This document shows positions 1-5,352 of a stretch of 8,385 bases of DNA, in pieces. Within the stretch, counting starts at the first letter, position 1. The number at the start of each line of letters is the position of its first letter. The notes under the pieces are model-generated. The model worked only from the letters and a program-made list of their open reading frames with translations. It was not told the DNA's origin and did not search any database. Origin of the DNA: Planctomycetia bacterium (lineage in GTDB: Bacteria; Planctomycetota; Planctomycetia; Pirellulales; UBA1268); the NCBI GenBank assembly GCA_010027105.1, contig RGVT01000100.1:1-8385 (forward strand), given 5' to 3'. Position numbers and translations under genes: made by a program.

Positions 1-110
1 GTGTAGCCATGCGGATTCGCGAGCGGCGCGTAGACCTCGTCGTCGGACGCGCGGAGGAACGCGTCGACCGAGTCGGCGTAGAAGGCGGCGTTGAGACGCG
101 GGCCGGGCAT
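1..110 (-). CDS. N-terminal fragment of an unrecognised protein, cut by the window edge
   Basis: Reading leftwards from an ATG at 110-108, the frame stays open to the window edge and gives about 36 residues, beginning MPGPRLNAAFYADSVDAFL and continuing through a charged stretch (RASDDEVYAPL). Almost every third codon position is G or C, as in the certain genes of this window, which is the main reason to accept it as coding. No convincing Shine-Dalgarno sequence precedes the ATG. I do not recognise the family from so short a piece. It is divergent from the small membrane protein gene at 212, so the roughly 100 bases between them should hold control signals for both. Confidence 0.6.
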   Translation of the reverse strand, partial: MPGPRLNAAFYADSVDAFLRASDDEVYAPLANPHGY

Positions 111-145
111 GGCGGGCAGCCTACCACAGCGAGGGGGATGCCATT

Positions 146-184
146 GCGCAACCGCAAGTTGCGCCCGCCGTCGCAGCGGGCGCA
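146..184. promoter_or_regulatory. Two overlapping inverted repeats in the divergent intergenic region
   Basis: Hairpin A pairs GCGCAAC (146-152) with GTTGCGC (158-164) around a five-base loop. Hairpin B pairs TGCGCCCGC (160-168) with GCGGGCGCA (176-184) around a seven-base loop. Both stems are perfect and they share bases 160-164, so in RNA only one can form at a time. They sit between the divergent starts at 110 and 212. This could be an attenuator-like leader of the leftward gene, a pair of protein-binding operators, or chance in GC-rich DNA. The pairing is directly visible; the function is inferred. Confidence 0.4.
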
Positions 185-197
185 CTGCGTCGAGGGC

Positions 198-203
198 TAC
201 ACT
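198..203 (+). promoter_or_regulatory. Candidate -10 element (TACACT) for the small membrane protein
   Basis: TACACT matches the TANNNT pattern of bacterial -10 boxes and ends only eight bases before the ATG at 212. No Shine-Dalgarno sequence lies in between, so if the promoter is real the transcript would start at or very near the ATG and be leaderless. No good -35 box is visible. The same hexamer occurs upstream of two other genes here, which raises its credibility a little. Confidence 0.3.
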
Positions 204-211
204 CGTCTCGC

Positions 212-586
212 ATGGAAACGCTCCGCCTCGTCTTCTTCACCACACTCTGGACCGCCATCTGGGCGGCGCCGCTGCCGAAGCTCTCACGCCGCGTGGAGCT
301 CGTCGCGGGGCTGATTCCGTTCGCGGCCTTCGGCCTGCGGGTGTTCGGGGCCTGCTTCATCGGCGTGCCGGCCGACGACCGCGTGCGGATGGCCGTCGCC
401 CCCCTCGTCGACTGGATCCACGGCGTCACCGGGGCGATACCGTTTCAGTGGGTGCTCGACGTCACCGTGGCGATCGGCCTCGTGTGGCTGGCATCGATCG
501 CGAACATTCCCCGACGCTGGCGGCTGGCCACGATCTGGGTGATGCCGGCCGTGGCCCTCGCGAGCCTTGCGCTCGGGCGGGGCTAG
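212..586 (+). CDS. Small hypothetical integral membrane protein
   Basis: A 124-residue protein made mostly of hydrophobic helices. Likely membrane segments are residues about 4-22, 30-51, 79-98 and 104-121, linked by short charged loops (KLSRR near 23-27, ADDRVRM near 54-60, RRWR at 101-104). There is no cleavable signal peptide, so the first helix probably stays in the membrane. The codons have the GC-rich third positions expected of a real gene here. The start is the only reasonable ATG, but it lacks a Shine-Dalgarno sequence, and a TACACT box lies eight bases upstream, which fits a leaderless message. I recognise no family, catalytic motif or binding site. It stands alone, facing the tRNA gene on the other strand. 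Confidence 0.7.
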   Translation: METLRLVFFTTLWTAIWAAPLPKLSRRVELVAGLIPFAAFGLRVFGACFIGVPADDRVRMAVAPLVDWIHGVTGAIPFQWVLDVTVAIGLVWLASIANIPRRWRLATIWVMPAVALASLALGRG

Positions 587-625
587 ACCCGCTGACGGTC
601 GCCGGGGAATCGCCCACGTTCCGAG

Positions 626-698
626 TGCCCCCGGCAGGGATCGAACCTGCGACCTACGGTTTAGGAAACCGTCGCTCTATCCACTGAGCTACGGGGGC
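626..698 (-). tRNA. tRNA-Arg (anticodon CCT)
   Basis: The minus strand folds into a complete 73-nt cloverleaf. The acceptor stem is GCCCCCG with CGGGGGC, the D arm GCTC/GAGC, the anticodon stem ACGGT/ACCGT enclosing loop TTCCTAA, the variable loop five bases, and the T arm GCAGG-TTCGATC-CCTGC. The loop places CCT at positions 34-36, so it reads the arginine codon AGG. The discriminator base is A. The 3' CCA is not encoded (CTC follows the discriminator), so it must be added by a nucleotidyltransferase. It lies just downstream of the ketosynthase operon on the same strand, but the gap has its own candidate promoter. Confidence 0.96.
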
Positions 699-711
699 GA
701 AACCGACGAAG

Positions 712-720
712 AGTGTACCA
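712..720 (-). promoter_or_regulatory. Candidate extended -10 promoter for tRNA-Arg
   Basis: On the minus strand these bases read TGGTACACT, an extended -10 element (TGN followed by TANNNT). It ends 13 bases before the mature tRNA 5' end at 698, leaving room for a short 5' leader to be trimmed by RNase P. No clear -35 box lies 16-18 bases further upstream. This would let the tRNA be transcribed separately from the ACP/ketosynthase operon ending at 762. Confidence 0.4.
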
Positions 721-733
721 CTCGCGGCGACGG

Positions 734-758
734 CGGCTCGGGCTTCCCCGCGGAGCCG
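734..758 (-). terminator. Possible hairpin terminator after the DUF4254 gene
   Basis: CGGCTC (734-739) and GAGCCG (753-758) form a perfect six-base stem with a 13-base loop, beginning four bases after the stop codon of the DUF4254 gene. No run of U residues follows, so a classic intrinsic terminator is not supported. It may be a weak terminator, an mRNA 3'-end stabiliser, or chance pairing in GC-rich sequence. Confidence 0.25.
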
Positions 759-761
759 GGC

Positions 762-1379
762 CTAGGCCGCCGCCTTGGCCCTGTAGAGATACGGATTCAT
801 CGTCGGGTCGTTGTACATCTTCATCTGGCGGAACACCCGCAGCGGGCGCTCTCCCGCGAAGATCTCGCCGAGCAGCCGGTCGATCGCCCCGATCAGGTGC
901 TGCCGCTGCGTGTCGAGCACGACCATCCGGTTGGCCGCCTTCTCGCGGTGCTCCGGCGCGGCGTCGGCCCGCTCCACCTGCTCGAGCATGTGGTAGCGGC
1001 GCAATTCCAGGATCGAAAGCCTGTCGATCGCGGCGCCGGGTGTCTCCGTGGCGGCGGGGGCGGCCGCGGCGGCCTCGACGCCGAGCCGGGCGAGCTCTTC
1101 GATCAGGAAATCGTCCACCTTCTCGATCGCGTCGTTGCGGGCCTGGTTGTAACGGTCGATCGCCCGCTTCACCTCCGCGATCCTGGCGTCGGTCACCTCG
1201 GGCGAGCGGGCGATGTCTTCCTCGTGCCAGAGCAGGAAGTTGAACCGGTGCAGGTCGCAGATCCTGCCGGCGAGCCCCGCCTCCGCGTGGGCCGGCTCCA
1301 CCTCGTGCCAGCGGGCCACGAGCCGCTCGAGCAGGGAGTCGATCTGGGTGGTGGCCAGCGGGGCGGATGCACGTGTCAT
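762..1379 (-). CDS. DUF4254 family protein, last gene of the ketosynthase operon
   Basis: A 205-residue soluble, helix-rich protein with no signal peptide or membrane segment. It carries the conserved blocks I associate with DUF4254: LHRFNFLLWHEEDIAR (43-58), DRYNQARNDAIEKVDD (75-90), PGAAIDRLSILELRRYHM (114-131) and FRQMKMYNDPTMNPYLY (183-199). Its length is near the usual 200 residues, so it looks complete. An alanine-rich linker (102-112) separates two helical halves. The biochemical function of the family is unknown to me. From memory, members often lie near lipopolysaccharide or glycosyltransferase genes, which I cannot verify here. The start is set by a good GAGGAG Shine-Dalgarno sequence (1389-1394) nine bases before the ATG. 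It follows the ketosynthase gene by 33 bases and is very probably co-transcribed with it and with the ACP gene. Confidence 0.92.
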   Translation of the reverse strand: MTRASAPLATTQIDSLLERLVARWHEVEPAHAEAGLAGRICDLHRFNFLLWHEEDIARSPEVTDARIAEVKRAIDRYNQARNDAIEKVDDFLIEELARLGVEAAAAAPAATETPGAAIDRLSILELRRYHMLEQVERADAAPEHREKAANRMVVLDTQRQHLIGAIDRLLGEIFAGERPLRVFRQMKMYNDPTMNPYLYRAKAAA

Positions 1380-1412
1380 GGAACACTTCTCCTCGGATTG
1401 TGAAAACGGATC

Positions 1413-2639
1413 TCAGGCGGCCCGGCGGATCACGAGGCACAGGTTGGCCCCGCCGAAGCCGAACGAGTTGCTCACGGCCACGTCCACGCGCCGCCGCCGG
1501 GCGACGTGCGGCACGTGGTCGAGCGCACAGGCGGGATCGACGGCGTCGAGATTGATGGTGGGGGGCACGGTGTTTCGATGAATCGCCGCCAGGCAGGCCA
1601 CCGCCTCGAACGCCGCCGCGCCGCTCACGAGGTGCCCCGACATGCTCTTCGTGGAGCTGACGGGGATCGCGTCGGCCGCGGCGCCGAACGCCAGGCGGAT
1701 CGCGCCGGCCTCGGCGGCGTCGCCCACGGGCGTGCCCGCGGCGTGGGCGTTGACGTAGTCGACACCGGCCGGCTCGATCCCCGCGTCGGCGAGGGCCGTC
1801 GAGATCGCCCGCGCCGCCTCCCGCGGATCGCCGCAGGGGGCGACCATGTGGTGGGCGTCGCTCGACATGCCCACCCCGACGAGCTCGCCATACACCCGCG
1901 CCCCGCGGCGGGCCGCGGCCGCGCGGTGCTCGAGCAGGAAAAACGCCCCGCCTTCCCCCATCACGAAGCCGTCGCGGTCGCGGTCGAAGGGCCGCGACGC
2001 CCTGGCGGGATCGTCGCAGCGCCGCGACAGCGCCCGCAGGTTGTGGAACGCGGCGATCGCGGTGGGGCTGAGGATGTCGCAGCCGCCGACCAGGCAGGCG
2101 TCGACCTGGCCCGCCTCGAGCCACGCGCGGCCGAGGGCCAGCGCGTAGCCGCTCGACGCGCACGCCGCCGCCACCGTCACGGCCGGGCCGGCGATGCCGA
2201 GCCGGCGGGCAAGGCGGTGCACGAGCGTGTCGTCGCGGCGTGGCTCGAACACCCGCCTGCCGCCCGCCAGAAAATCGAGCTCCCACGCCTTCAGGTGCTC
2301 GGCGCCGATCCCGAGCACGATGCCCAGCCGCGTGCCGGCGGACACGGCGGCGGGGCCGGCGTCGACGAGGGCCGCCGCGGAGGGGGCGAGGCAGAGCTGC
2401 TCGAGCCGGCCGAGCTCGGCGAAATCGGCGCAGCCGGGCCAGGCCGGCACCGGGACTTCCACGACGGGCGCCGCGAACTGCCGCCCCGCGCGGGCACCTG
2501 CCGCCGCCGCGATCTCGCGCACGCCCGAGCGGCCCGCGAGCAGCTCGTCGGCCACCGCGGCGAACGACGCCCCCAGCGGCGACACGACGCCCACGCCCGT
2601 GATCGCCGCGGCCCGCGACGCTTCGTGGTGCGCGACCAT
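1413..2639 (-). CDS. Beta-ketoacyl-ACP synthase (FabF-like, active Cys-His-His)
   Basis: A 408-residue condensing enzyme of the KAS II/type II polyketide synthase KS-alpha kind. It should join an acyl group, held on its active cysteine, to a malonyl-ACP with loss of CO2. The thiolase fold is complete: N-terminal ITGVGVVSPLG (13-23), nucleophile Cys160 in AAACASS, FDRDRDGFVMGEG (218-230), first His299 in NAHAAGTPVGD, Lys331 and second His336 in STKSMSGH, and NSFGFGGAN (391-399). The first histidine motif is unusual, since FabF-type enzymes normally have NAHGT or NAHATGT. The length is typical. The ATG overlaps the stop codon of the preceding KS-like gene by one base (TGATG), and a perfect GGGAGG Shine-Dalgarno (2647-2652) lies seven bases upstream. 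This fixes the start and suggests translational coupling, as expected for subunits of one complex. Confidence 0.93.
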   Translation of the reverse strand: MVAHHEASRAAAITGVGVVSPLGASFAAVADELLAGRSGVREIAAAAGARAGRQFAAPVVEVPVPAWPGCADFAELGRLEQLCLAPSAAALVDAGPAAVSAGTRLGIVLGIGAEHLKAWELDFLAGGRRVFEPRRDDTLVHRLARRLGIAGPAVTVAAACASSGYALALGRAWLEAGQVDACLVGGCDILSPTAIAAFHNLRALSRRCDDPARASRPFDRDRDGFVMGEGGAFFLLEHRAAAARRGARVYGELVGVGMSSDAHHMVAPCGDPREAARAISTALADAGIEPAGVDYVNAHAAGTPVGDAAEAGAIRLAFGAAADAIPVSSTKSMSGHLVSGAAAFEAVACLAAIHRNTVPPTINLDAVDPACALDHVPHVARRRRVDVAVSNSFGFGGANLCLVIRRAA

Positions 2640-3490
2640 CAGGCTGCCTCCCGGCTCGCGAGGCCCGTCGGCGGAGTCCGCACGCCGACTGCCGGCGCGG
2701 CCACGCGGATCTCGGCGCCCCACGGGCAGACGTGCGACCACGCGGCGATCGCGCCCCCCGCGGCGCACATGCCCAGCGCCGCCGAGAACGCCGCCAGCGC
2801 CGACGGCGCTCCGGGCGGGGCGGGGCGGTGCTCGACGGCGCGGTCGCCGGCCCGGAGTGTGAACGTGACGGCGTCGGGAGGGGCCGCGGCCCGGGACCCG
2901 AGCGCCAGGGCCACGGCCCGGCAGAGCGGGTCGTCGAGCGGCCTGCCGGCCGGATCGAGCGCCGGCTCCTCGTCCCATTCGCTGAGCACGAGCCACAGCC
3001 CCGCGCAGCCGGAGGCGTGCACGAGCGACAGCGCGGTGCAGAGCCCCTCGGAGAGCGCCTCGGGGCCGCCGCTCGAGCCCAGGTTCGGTCCGTGCATCCC
3101 CAACGCCACGCTCACGGCGCTGGCCGCCGCGTGGAGCGAGCACTGGGGCACGACGTGGGGCGAGACGGCGACGGAGCCCGCCTGGGCCGCCGCGGCGAGC
3201 GTCTCTGCGGCGGCGATCCGGCCGGCGCACCGCGGCGCGGCGATCACGCCGTAGCGGGCGAACGCCTCGACCGGCTGCGGGTCGCCGGCGATCGCCTCGA
3301 GCACGGCCCGCACGCCGACGACGGTCTGCTCGTCGCAGTGCCTGAGGAACCGGGCCGGCAGCGCGGGGGCGCCCTCCGGCACGGCCGCGTCGCGGAGCGG
3401 CCCGATCTCGGAGAGCGGCACCTCCACCAGCGCGTGCCGCTCGAGCACGCAGACGGGCCCGGTGGACCGCTCGAATGGCAGCGTGTGCAT
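2639..3490 (-). CDS. Cysteine-less ketosynthase-like protein (chain-length-factor type, PF13723-like)
   Basis: A 283-residue protein that aligns by eye with the N-terminal half of ketosynthases, in the style of the Ketoacyl-synt_2 (PF13723) proteins of aryl-polyene clusters. SPHVVPQCSLHAAASAVSVAL (110-130) and GMHGPNLGSSGG (131-142) match the dimer helix and the strand leading to the nucleophile. Where an active KS has TACAS, this protein has SGGPE, so the catalytic cysteine is absent. WLVLSEWDEEPALD (166-179) matches the family's next strand and acidic end. The usual C-terminal His motifs (NAHGT, GH) are also missing. It therefore cannot condense by itself. The best inference is a non-catalytic partner of the adjacent KS, analogous to KS-beta/chain-length factor. 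It starts 18 bases after the ACP stop codon, with only a weak G-rich ribosome site, and overlaps the KS start by one base. Confidence 0.82.
   Translation of the reverse strand: MHTLPFERSTGPVCVLERHALVEVPLSEIGPLRDAAVPEGAPALPARFLRHCDEQTVVGVRAVLEAIAGDPQPVEAFARYGVIAAPRCAGRIAAAETLAAAAQAGSVAVSPHVVPQCSLHAAASAVSVALGMHGPNLGSSGGPEALSEGLCTALSLVHASGCAGLWLVLSEWDEEPALDPAGRPLDDPLCRAVALALGSRAAAPPDAVTFTLRAGDRAVEHRPAPPGAPSALAAFSAALGMCAAGGAIAAWSHVCPWGAEIRVAAPAVGVRTPPTGLASREAA
2647..2652 (-). promoter_or_regulatory. Shine-Dalgarno site fixing the ketosynthase start
   Basis: GGGAGG on the minus strand lies seven bases before the ATG at 2639, inside the last codons of the KS-like gene. Optimal spacing combined with a TGATG stop/start overlap supports this start over the long in-frame open stretch further upstream, which is only a shadow of the KS-like gene. 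Confidence 0.75.
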
Positions 3491-3508
3491 CGGGCCCCCG
3501 CCGCCCCT

Positions 3509-3775
3509 TCAGGCGGCCTGCTTCGACGCCTTGGCGGCGATCTTGCCCTCGAGCACCGTGAGCAGGTCGCCCACGGTGGCGATCCCCTCGAGCAGTTCCG
3601 TCTCGATCTGGATGCCGAAGCGGCTCTCGATGTGGAGCACGAGACCGGCCATGTCGAGCGAATCGAGGTTCAGCCCCTCGCGGAGGTTCGTCGATTCCTC
3701 GAGCGTCGGGTAGGATTCGCCGGTCTCCTTCTCGAGCAGTTCGAGCACGACGGCGGAGAGTTCCTTGCGGTCCAT
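3509..3775 (-). CDS. Acyl carrier protein
   Basis: An 88-residue acidic, four-helix carrier protein. LNLDSLDMAGLVLHIESRFG (35-54) contains the DSL motif. Ser39 is the predicted attachment site for 4'-phosphopantetheine, through which growing acyl chains are tethered. The following helix II, rich in acidic and hydrophobic residues, is the usual docking surface for ketosynthases. The C-terminal tail is lysine- and alanine-rich (KIAAKASKQAA) and lies beyond the carrier fold. A GGAGG sequence (3787-3791) is eleven bases before the ATG. This is the first gene of the operon ACP, KS-like, KS, DUF4254, so it is probably dedicated to that pathway and not the housekeeping AcpP, although the latter cannot be excluded from sequence alone. 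No phosphopantetheinyl transferase is encoded nearby, so one must act from elsewhere in the genome. Confidence 0.93.
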   Translation of the reverse strand: MDRKELSAVVLELLEKETGESYPTLEESTNLREGLNLDSLDMAGLVLHIESRFGIQIETELLEGIATVGDLLTVLEGKIAAKASKQAA

Positions 3776-3808
3776 GGATTGCGGGGCCTCCGGGAGTCTG
3801 GTGGGGCG

Positions 3809-3813
3809 GGAGG
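3809..3813 (+). promoter_or_regulatory. Shine-Dalgarno site of the VanZ-family gene
   Basis: GGAGG lies seven bases before the ATG at 3821, good spacing and the main support for this start codon. Confidence 0.7.
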
Positions 3814-3816
3814 ATA
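3811..3816 (-). promoter_or_regulatory. Candidate -10 element for the ACP/ketosynthase operon
   Basis: On the minus strand these bases read TATCCT (TANNNT pattern), about 35 bases before the ACP start. A loose TTCGTG lies 17 bases upstream (3834-3839), inside the first codons of the divergent VanZ gene. If used, the transcript would carry a leader of about 30 bases including the ACP Shine-Dalgarno. The element overlaps the VanZ ribosome site on the other strand, so expression of the two genes could interfere. The match is weak. Confidence 0.25.
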
Positions 3817-3820
3817 GCCG

Positions 3821-4357
3821 ATGGCCGCGGACGCACGAAGCCCAAAAACCCCGGTGTTTCATGAGCCTTTCGGCACCTGGCCGCGGCGGATCGTCACGGC
3901 CCTGACGGCCGCCTACACCGCCGTGCTCGTGTTCATGACGCACTACCCGAAGCCTGAGGAGCTCGTCGGCCAGAAACTCCCCTCCGACAAACTGCTCCAC
4001 TTCATCGCCTACGGCGTGCTCGGCTTCCTCGCCGCGCTCGTGCTCCGGGCCCGCGGCCGCCTGGTGGGGCGGCTGACACCGCTCCTGGGGGCGGGGCTCG
4101 CCCTCTTCGCCGTGCTCGACGAAGCGACCCAACCGCTGTTCAGGCGCGCCGCCGACCCGCTCGACTGGGTCTACGACCTGATCGGCATCGCGCTGGGCAT
4201 CGGCGCGGTCGTGGCCGCGAACCAGTTCTTGCCCCAGGCCCGGAGGGCCGGGTCGGCACCAGGCGACGGAGGTCGCCCAAGGCAAGGTCGGCAGGATGCC
4301 GAGCCTTGCCGTATAGCTAGTAGTTCGGCGTCGGCGCCCGGTAGTCGCCGATCTTGA
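3821..4357 (+). CDS. VanZ-family integral membrane protein
   Basis: A 178-residue inner-membrane protein with about four helices: residues 23-40, 57-77, 84-100 and 115-133. The VanZ-family signature is clear: SDKLLHFIAYGVLGF (55-69) in the second helix, then AVLDEATQPLFRRAADPLDWVYDL (97-120), with the family's Asp-Lys-x-x-His, Asp-Glu-x-x-Gln and Arg-x-x-Asp-x-x-Asp elements. VanZ itself gives low-level teicoplanin resistance, but most family members have no assigned role, so no antibiotic function should be read into this one. The last 40 residues or so are low-complexity, outside the domain, and are encoded across a strong hairpin. The final 41 bases overlap the end of the decarboxylase gene on the other strand. 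A GGAGG Shine-Dalgarno supports the start. It diverges from the ACP gene across 45 bases. Confidence 0.88.
   Translation: MAADARSPKTPVFHEPFGTWPRRIVTALTAAYTAVLVFMTHYPKPEELVGQKLPSDKLLHFIAYGVLGFLAALVLRARGRLVGRLTPLLGAGLALFAVLDEATQPLFRRAADPLDWVYDLIGIALGIGAVVAANQFLPQARRAGSAPGDGGRPRQGRQDAEPCRIASSSASAPGSRRS
4281..4310. terminator. Strong hairpin at the VanZ/decarboxylase convergent junction
   Basis: GGCAAGGTCGGCA (4281-4293) pairs with TGCCGAGCCTTGCC (4297-4310) around a three-base GGA loop, giving 13 base pairs with one bulged base. It is placed where transcription from both sides should end, inside the last codons of the VanZ gene and just past the decarboxylase stop at 4317. Neither side has a T-run, so it is not a textbook intrinsic terminator, but it may act as a bidirectional terminator or 3'-end stabiliser. 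Confidence 0.5.
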
Positions 4358-5291
4358 CCGAGCGGAACCACTCGATCGTCTTCGTGAGCCCCTCCCGCAG
4401 CGGCACCTTCGGCTCCCAGCCGAGGTGCGTCTTCGCGAGCGCGATGTCGGGCCGGCGCCGCTCCGGGTCGTCGACGGGCAGCGGCTTCTCCACGAGCCGC
4501 GACGTCGAACCGGTGAGCTCGAGCGTGAGGTCGGCGAGCTGGCGGATCGTGAACTCCCCCGGATTGCCGAGGTTGACCGGGCCCACGAACTCGTCGGGGC
4601 CGTCCATCATCCGGATGATCCCCTCGACGAGGTCGTCGCGGTAGCAGAAGCTGCGGGTCTGGGCGCCGGAGCCGAAGATCGTGATCGGCTCGCCGGCGAG
4701 CGCCTGGCGGATGAAGTTCGAAACCACCCGGCCGTCGAAGGGGTGCATCCTGGGGCCGTAGGTGTTGAAGATCCGCACGATGCGGATGTTGACGCCGTTC
4801 GAGCGGTGGTAGTCCATGAACAGCGTCTCGGCGGCCCGCTTCCCCTCGTCGTAGCAGGCCCGCGGCCCGATCGGGTTCACGGCGCCGCGGTAGCTCTCGG
4901 GCTGCGGGTGCACCTCCGGGTCGCCGTAGACCTCGCTCGTGGAGGCCTGCAGCACCTTCGCCCGGCAGCGCTTCGCCATGCCGAGCACGTTGATCGCGCC
5001 CATCACGCTCGTCTTCATCGTCTTGATGGGGTTGTATTGGTAGTGGCCGGGGGCCGCGGGGCAGGCGAGGTTGTAGATCTCGTCGACCTCCAGCCAGAGC
5101 GGATGGATCACGTCGTGCCGCAGGAGCTCGAAGTTGCCGCGGCCGAGGAGGTGGGCGACGTTCGTCTTCTGGCTCGTGAAGAAGTTGTCGGCGCAGATCA
5201 CGTCGTGCCCCGCGTCGACGAGCCGCTCGCAGAGATGGCTGCCGAGAAACCCGGCGCCGCCGGTGACGAGGATGCGTTTGAGCGAGGGCAT
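4317..5291 (-). CDS. uxs: UDP-glucuronate decarboxylase (UDP-xylose synthase)
   Basis: A 324-residue cytoplasmic short-chain dehydrogenase/reductase of the extended NAD-dependent epimerase/dehydratase class. It converts UDP-glucuronate to UDP-xylose and CO2 using tightly held NAD, supplying xylose units for surface polysaccharides. Visible motifs are the Rossmann loop GGAGFLG (11-17), ADNFFTSQKTN (34-44), NLACPAAP (74-81), STSEVYGDP (117-125), catalytic Tyr147 and Lys151 in ACYDEGK, RIFNTYGPRM (173-182), SFCYRDDLVEG (214-224) and RRRPDI (278-283). CPAAP, VYGDP and YRDD are typical of UXS and separate it from GalE and dTDP-glucose dehydratase. Length is normal and the protein looks complete. 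The ATG precedes the Rossmann strand by six codons, with GGGGAG close upstream. It converges with the VanZ gene and diverges from the isomerase gene at 5364, so it is probably transcribed alone. Confidence 0.95.
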   Translation of the reverse strand: MPSLKRILVTGGAGFLGSHLCERLVDAGHDVICADNFFTSQKTNVAHLLGRGNFELLRHDVIHPLWLEVDEIYNLACPAAPGHYQYNPIKTMKTSVMGAINVLGMAKRCRAKVLQASTSEVYGDPEVHPQPESYRGAVNPIGPRACYDEGKRAAETLFMDYHRSNGVNIRIVRIFNTYGPRMHPFDGRVVSNFIRQALAGEPITIFGSGAQTRSFCYRDDLVEGIIRMMDGPDEFVGPVNLGNPGEFTIRQLADLTLELTGSTSRLVEKPLPVDDPERRRPDIALAKTHLGWEPKVPLREGLTKTIEWFRSVKIGDYRAPTPNY

Positions 5292-5310
5292 GGGCTCCCC
5301 GGTGCGGGAG

Positions 5311-5337
5311 GGGCCGCGGCCCGGCAACTTTCCGGGC
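5311..5337. promoter_or_regulatory. Palindrome and inverted repeat between two divergent genes
   Basis: GGGCCGCGGCCC (5311-5322) is a perfect 12-base palindrome. GCCCGG (5319-5324) pairs perfectly with CCGGGC (5332-5337) around CAACTTT. The two overlap at 5319-5322. They lie in the 72-base gap between the decarboxylase and isomerase starts, in the predicted leader of the decarboxylase message. Possible operator or leader hairpin; no known regulator site is recognised. Confidence 0.35.
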
Positions 5338-5352
5338 GTCCGCGAGGATGGT

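Noticed and set aside
121..429. A 102-residue minus-strand frame opposite the small membrane protein
   Set aside because: Ser/Arg/Thr-rich composition typical of antisense shadows, with no motif or ribosome site.
626..698. tRNA gene as an integration site for a mobile element
   Set aside because: No integrase gene or direct repeat of the tRNA 3' end was found in the window, and the flanking genes have the same composition as the rest.
661..2286. A 541-residue minus-strand open frame overlapping the tRNA
   Set aside because: It is a low-complexity Arg-rich frame running through the tRNA and across two well-supported genes; an artefact of GC-rich sequence.
1506..3254. A 582-residue plus-strand open frame opposite the ketosynthase genes
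   Set aside because: Composition is Arg/Gly/Pro-rich with no motif, and the opposite strand encodes clearly recognisable proteins.
2640..3845. A very long open frame extending the ketosynthase N-terminus to 810 residues
   Set aside because: The extension is an Arg/Gly/Ala-rich shadow of the ACP and KS-like genes in another frame. The real start at 2639 has an ideal Shine-Dalgarno and begins the normal KS fold.
3821..4357. Antibiotic-resistance role for the VanZ-family gene
   Set aside because: Family membership alone does not imply resistance, and no other van genes are present.
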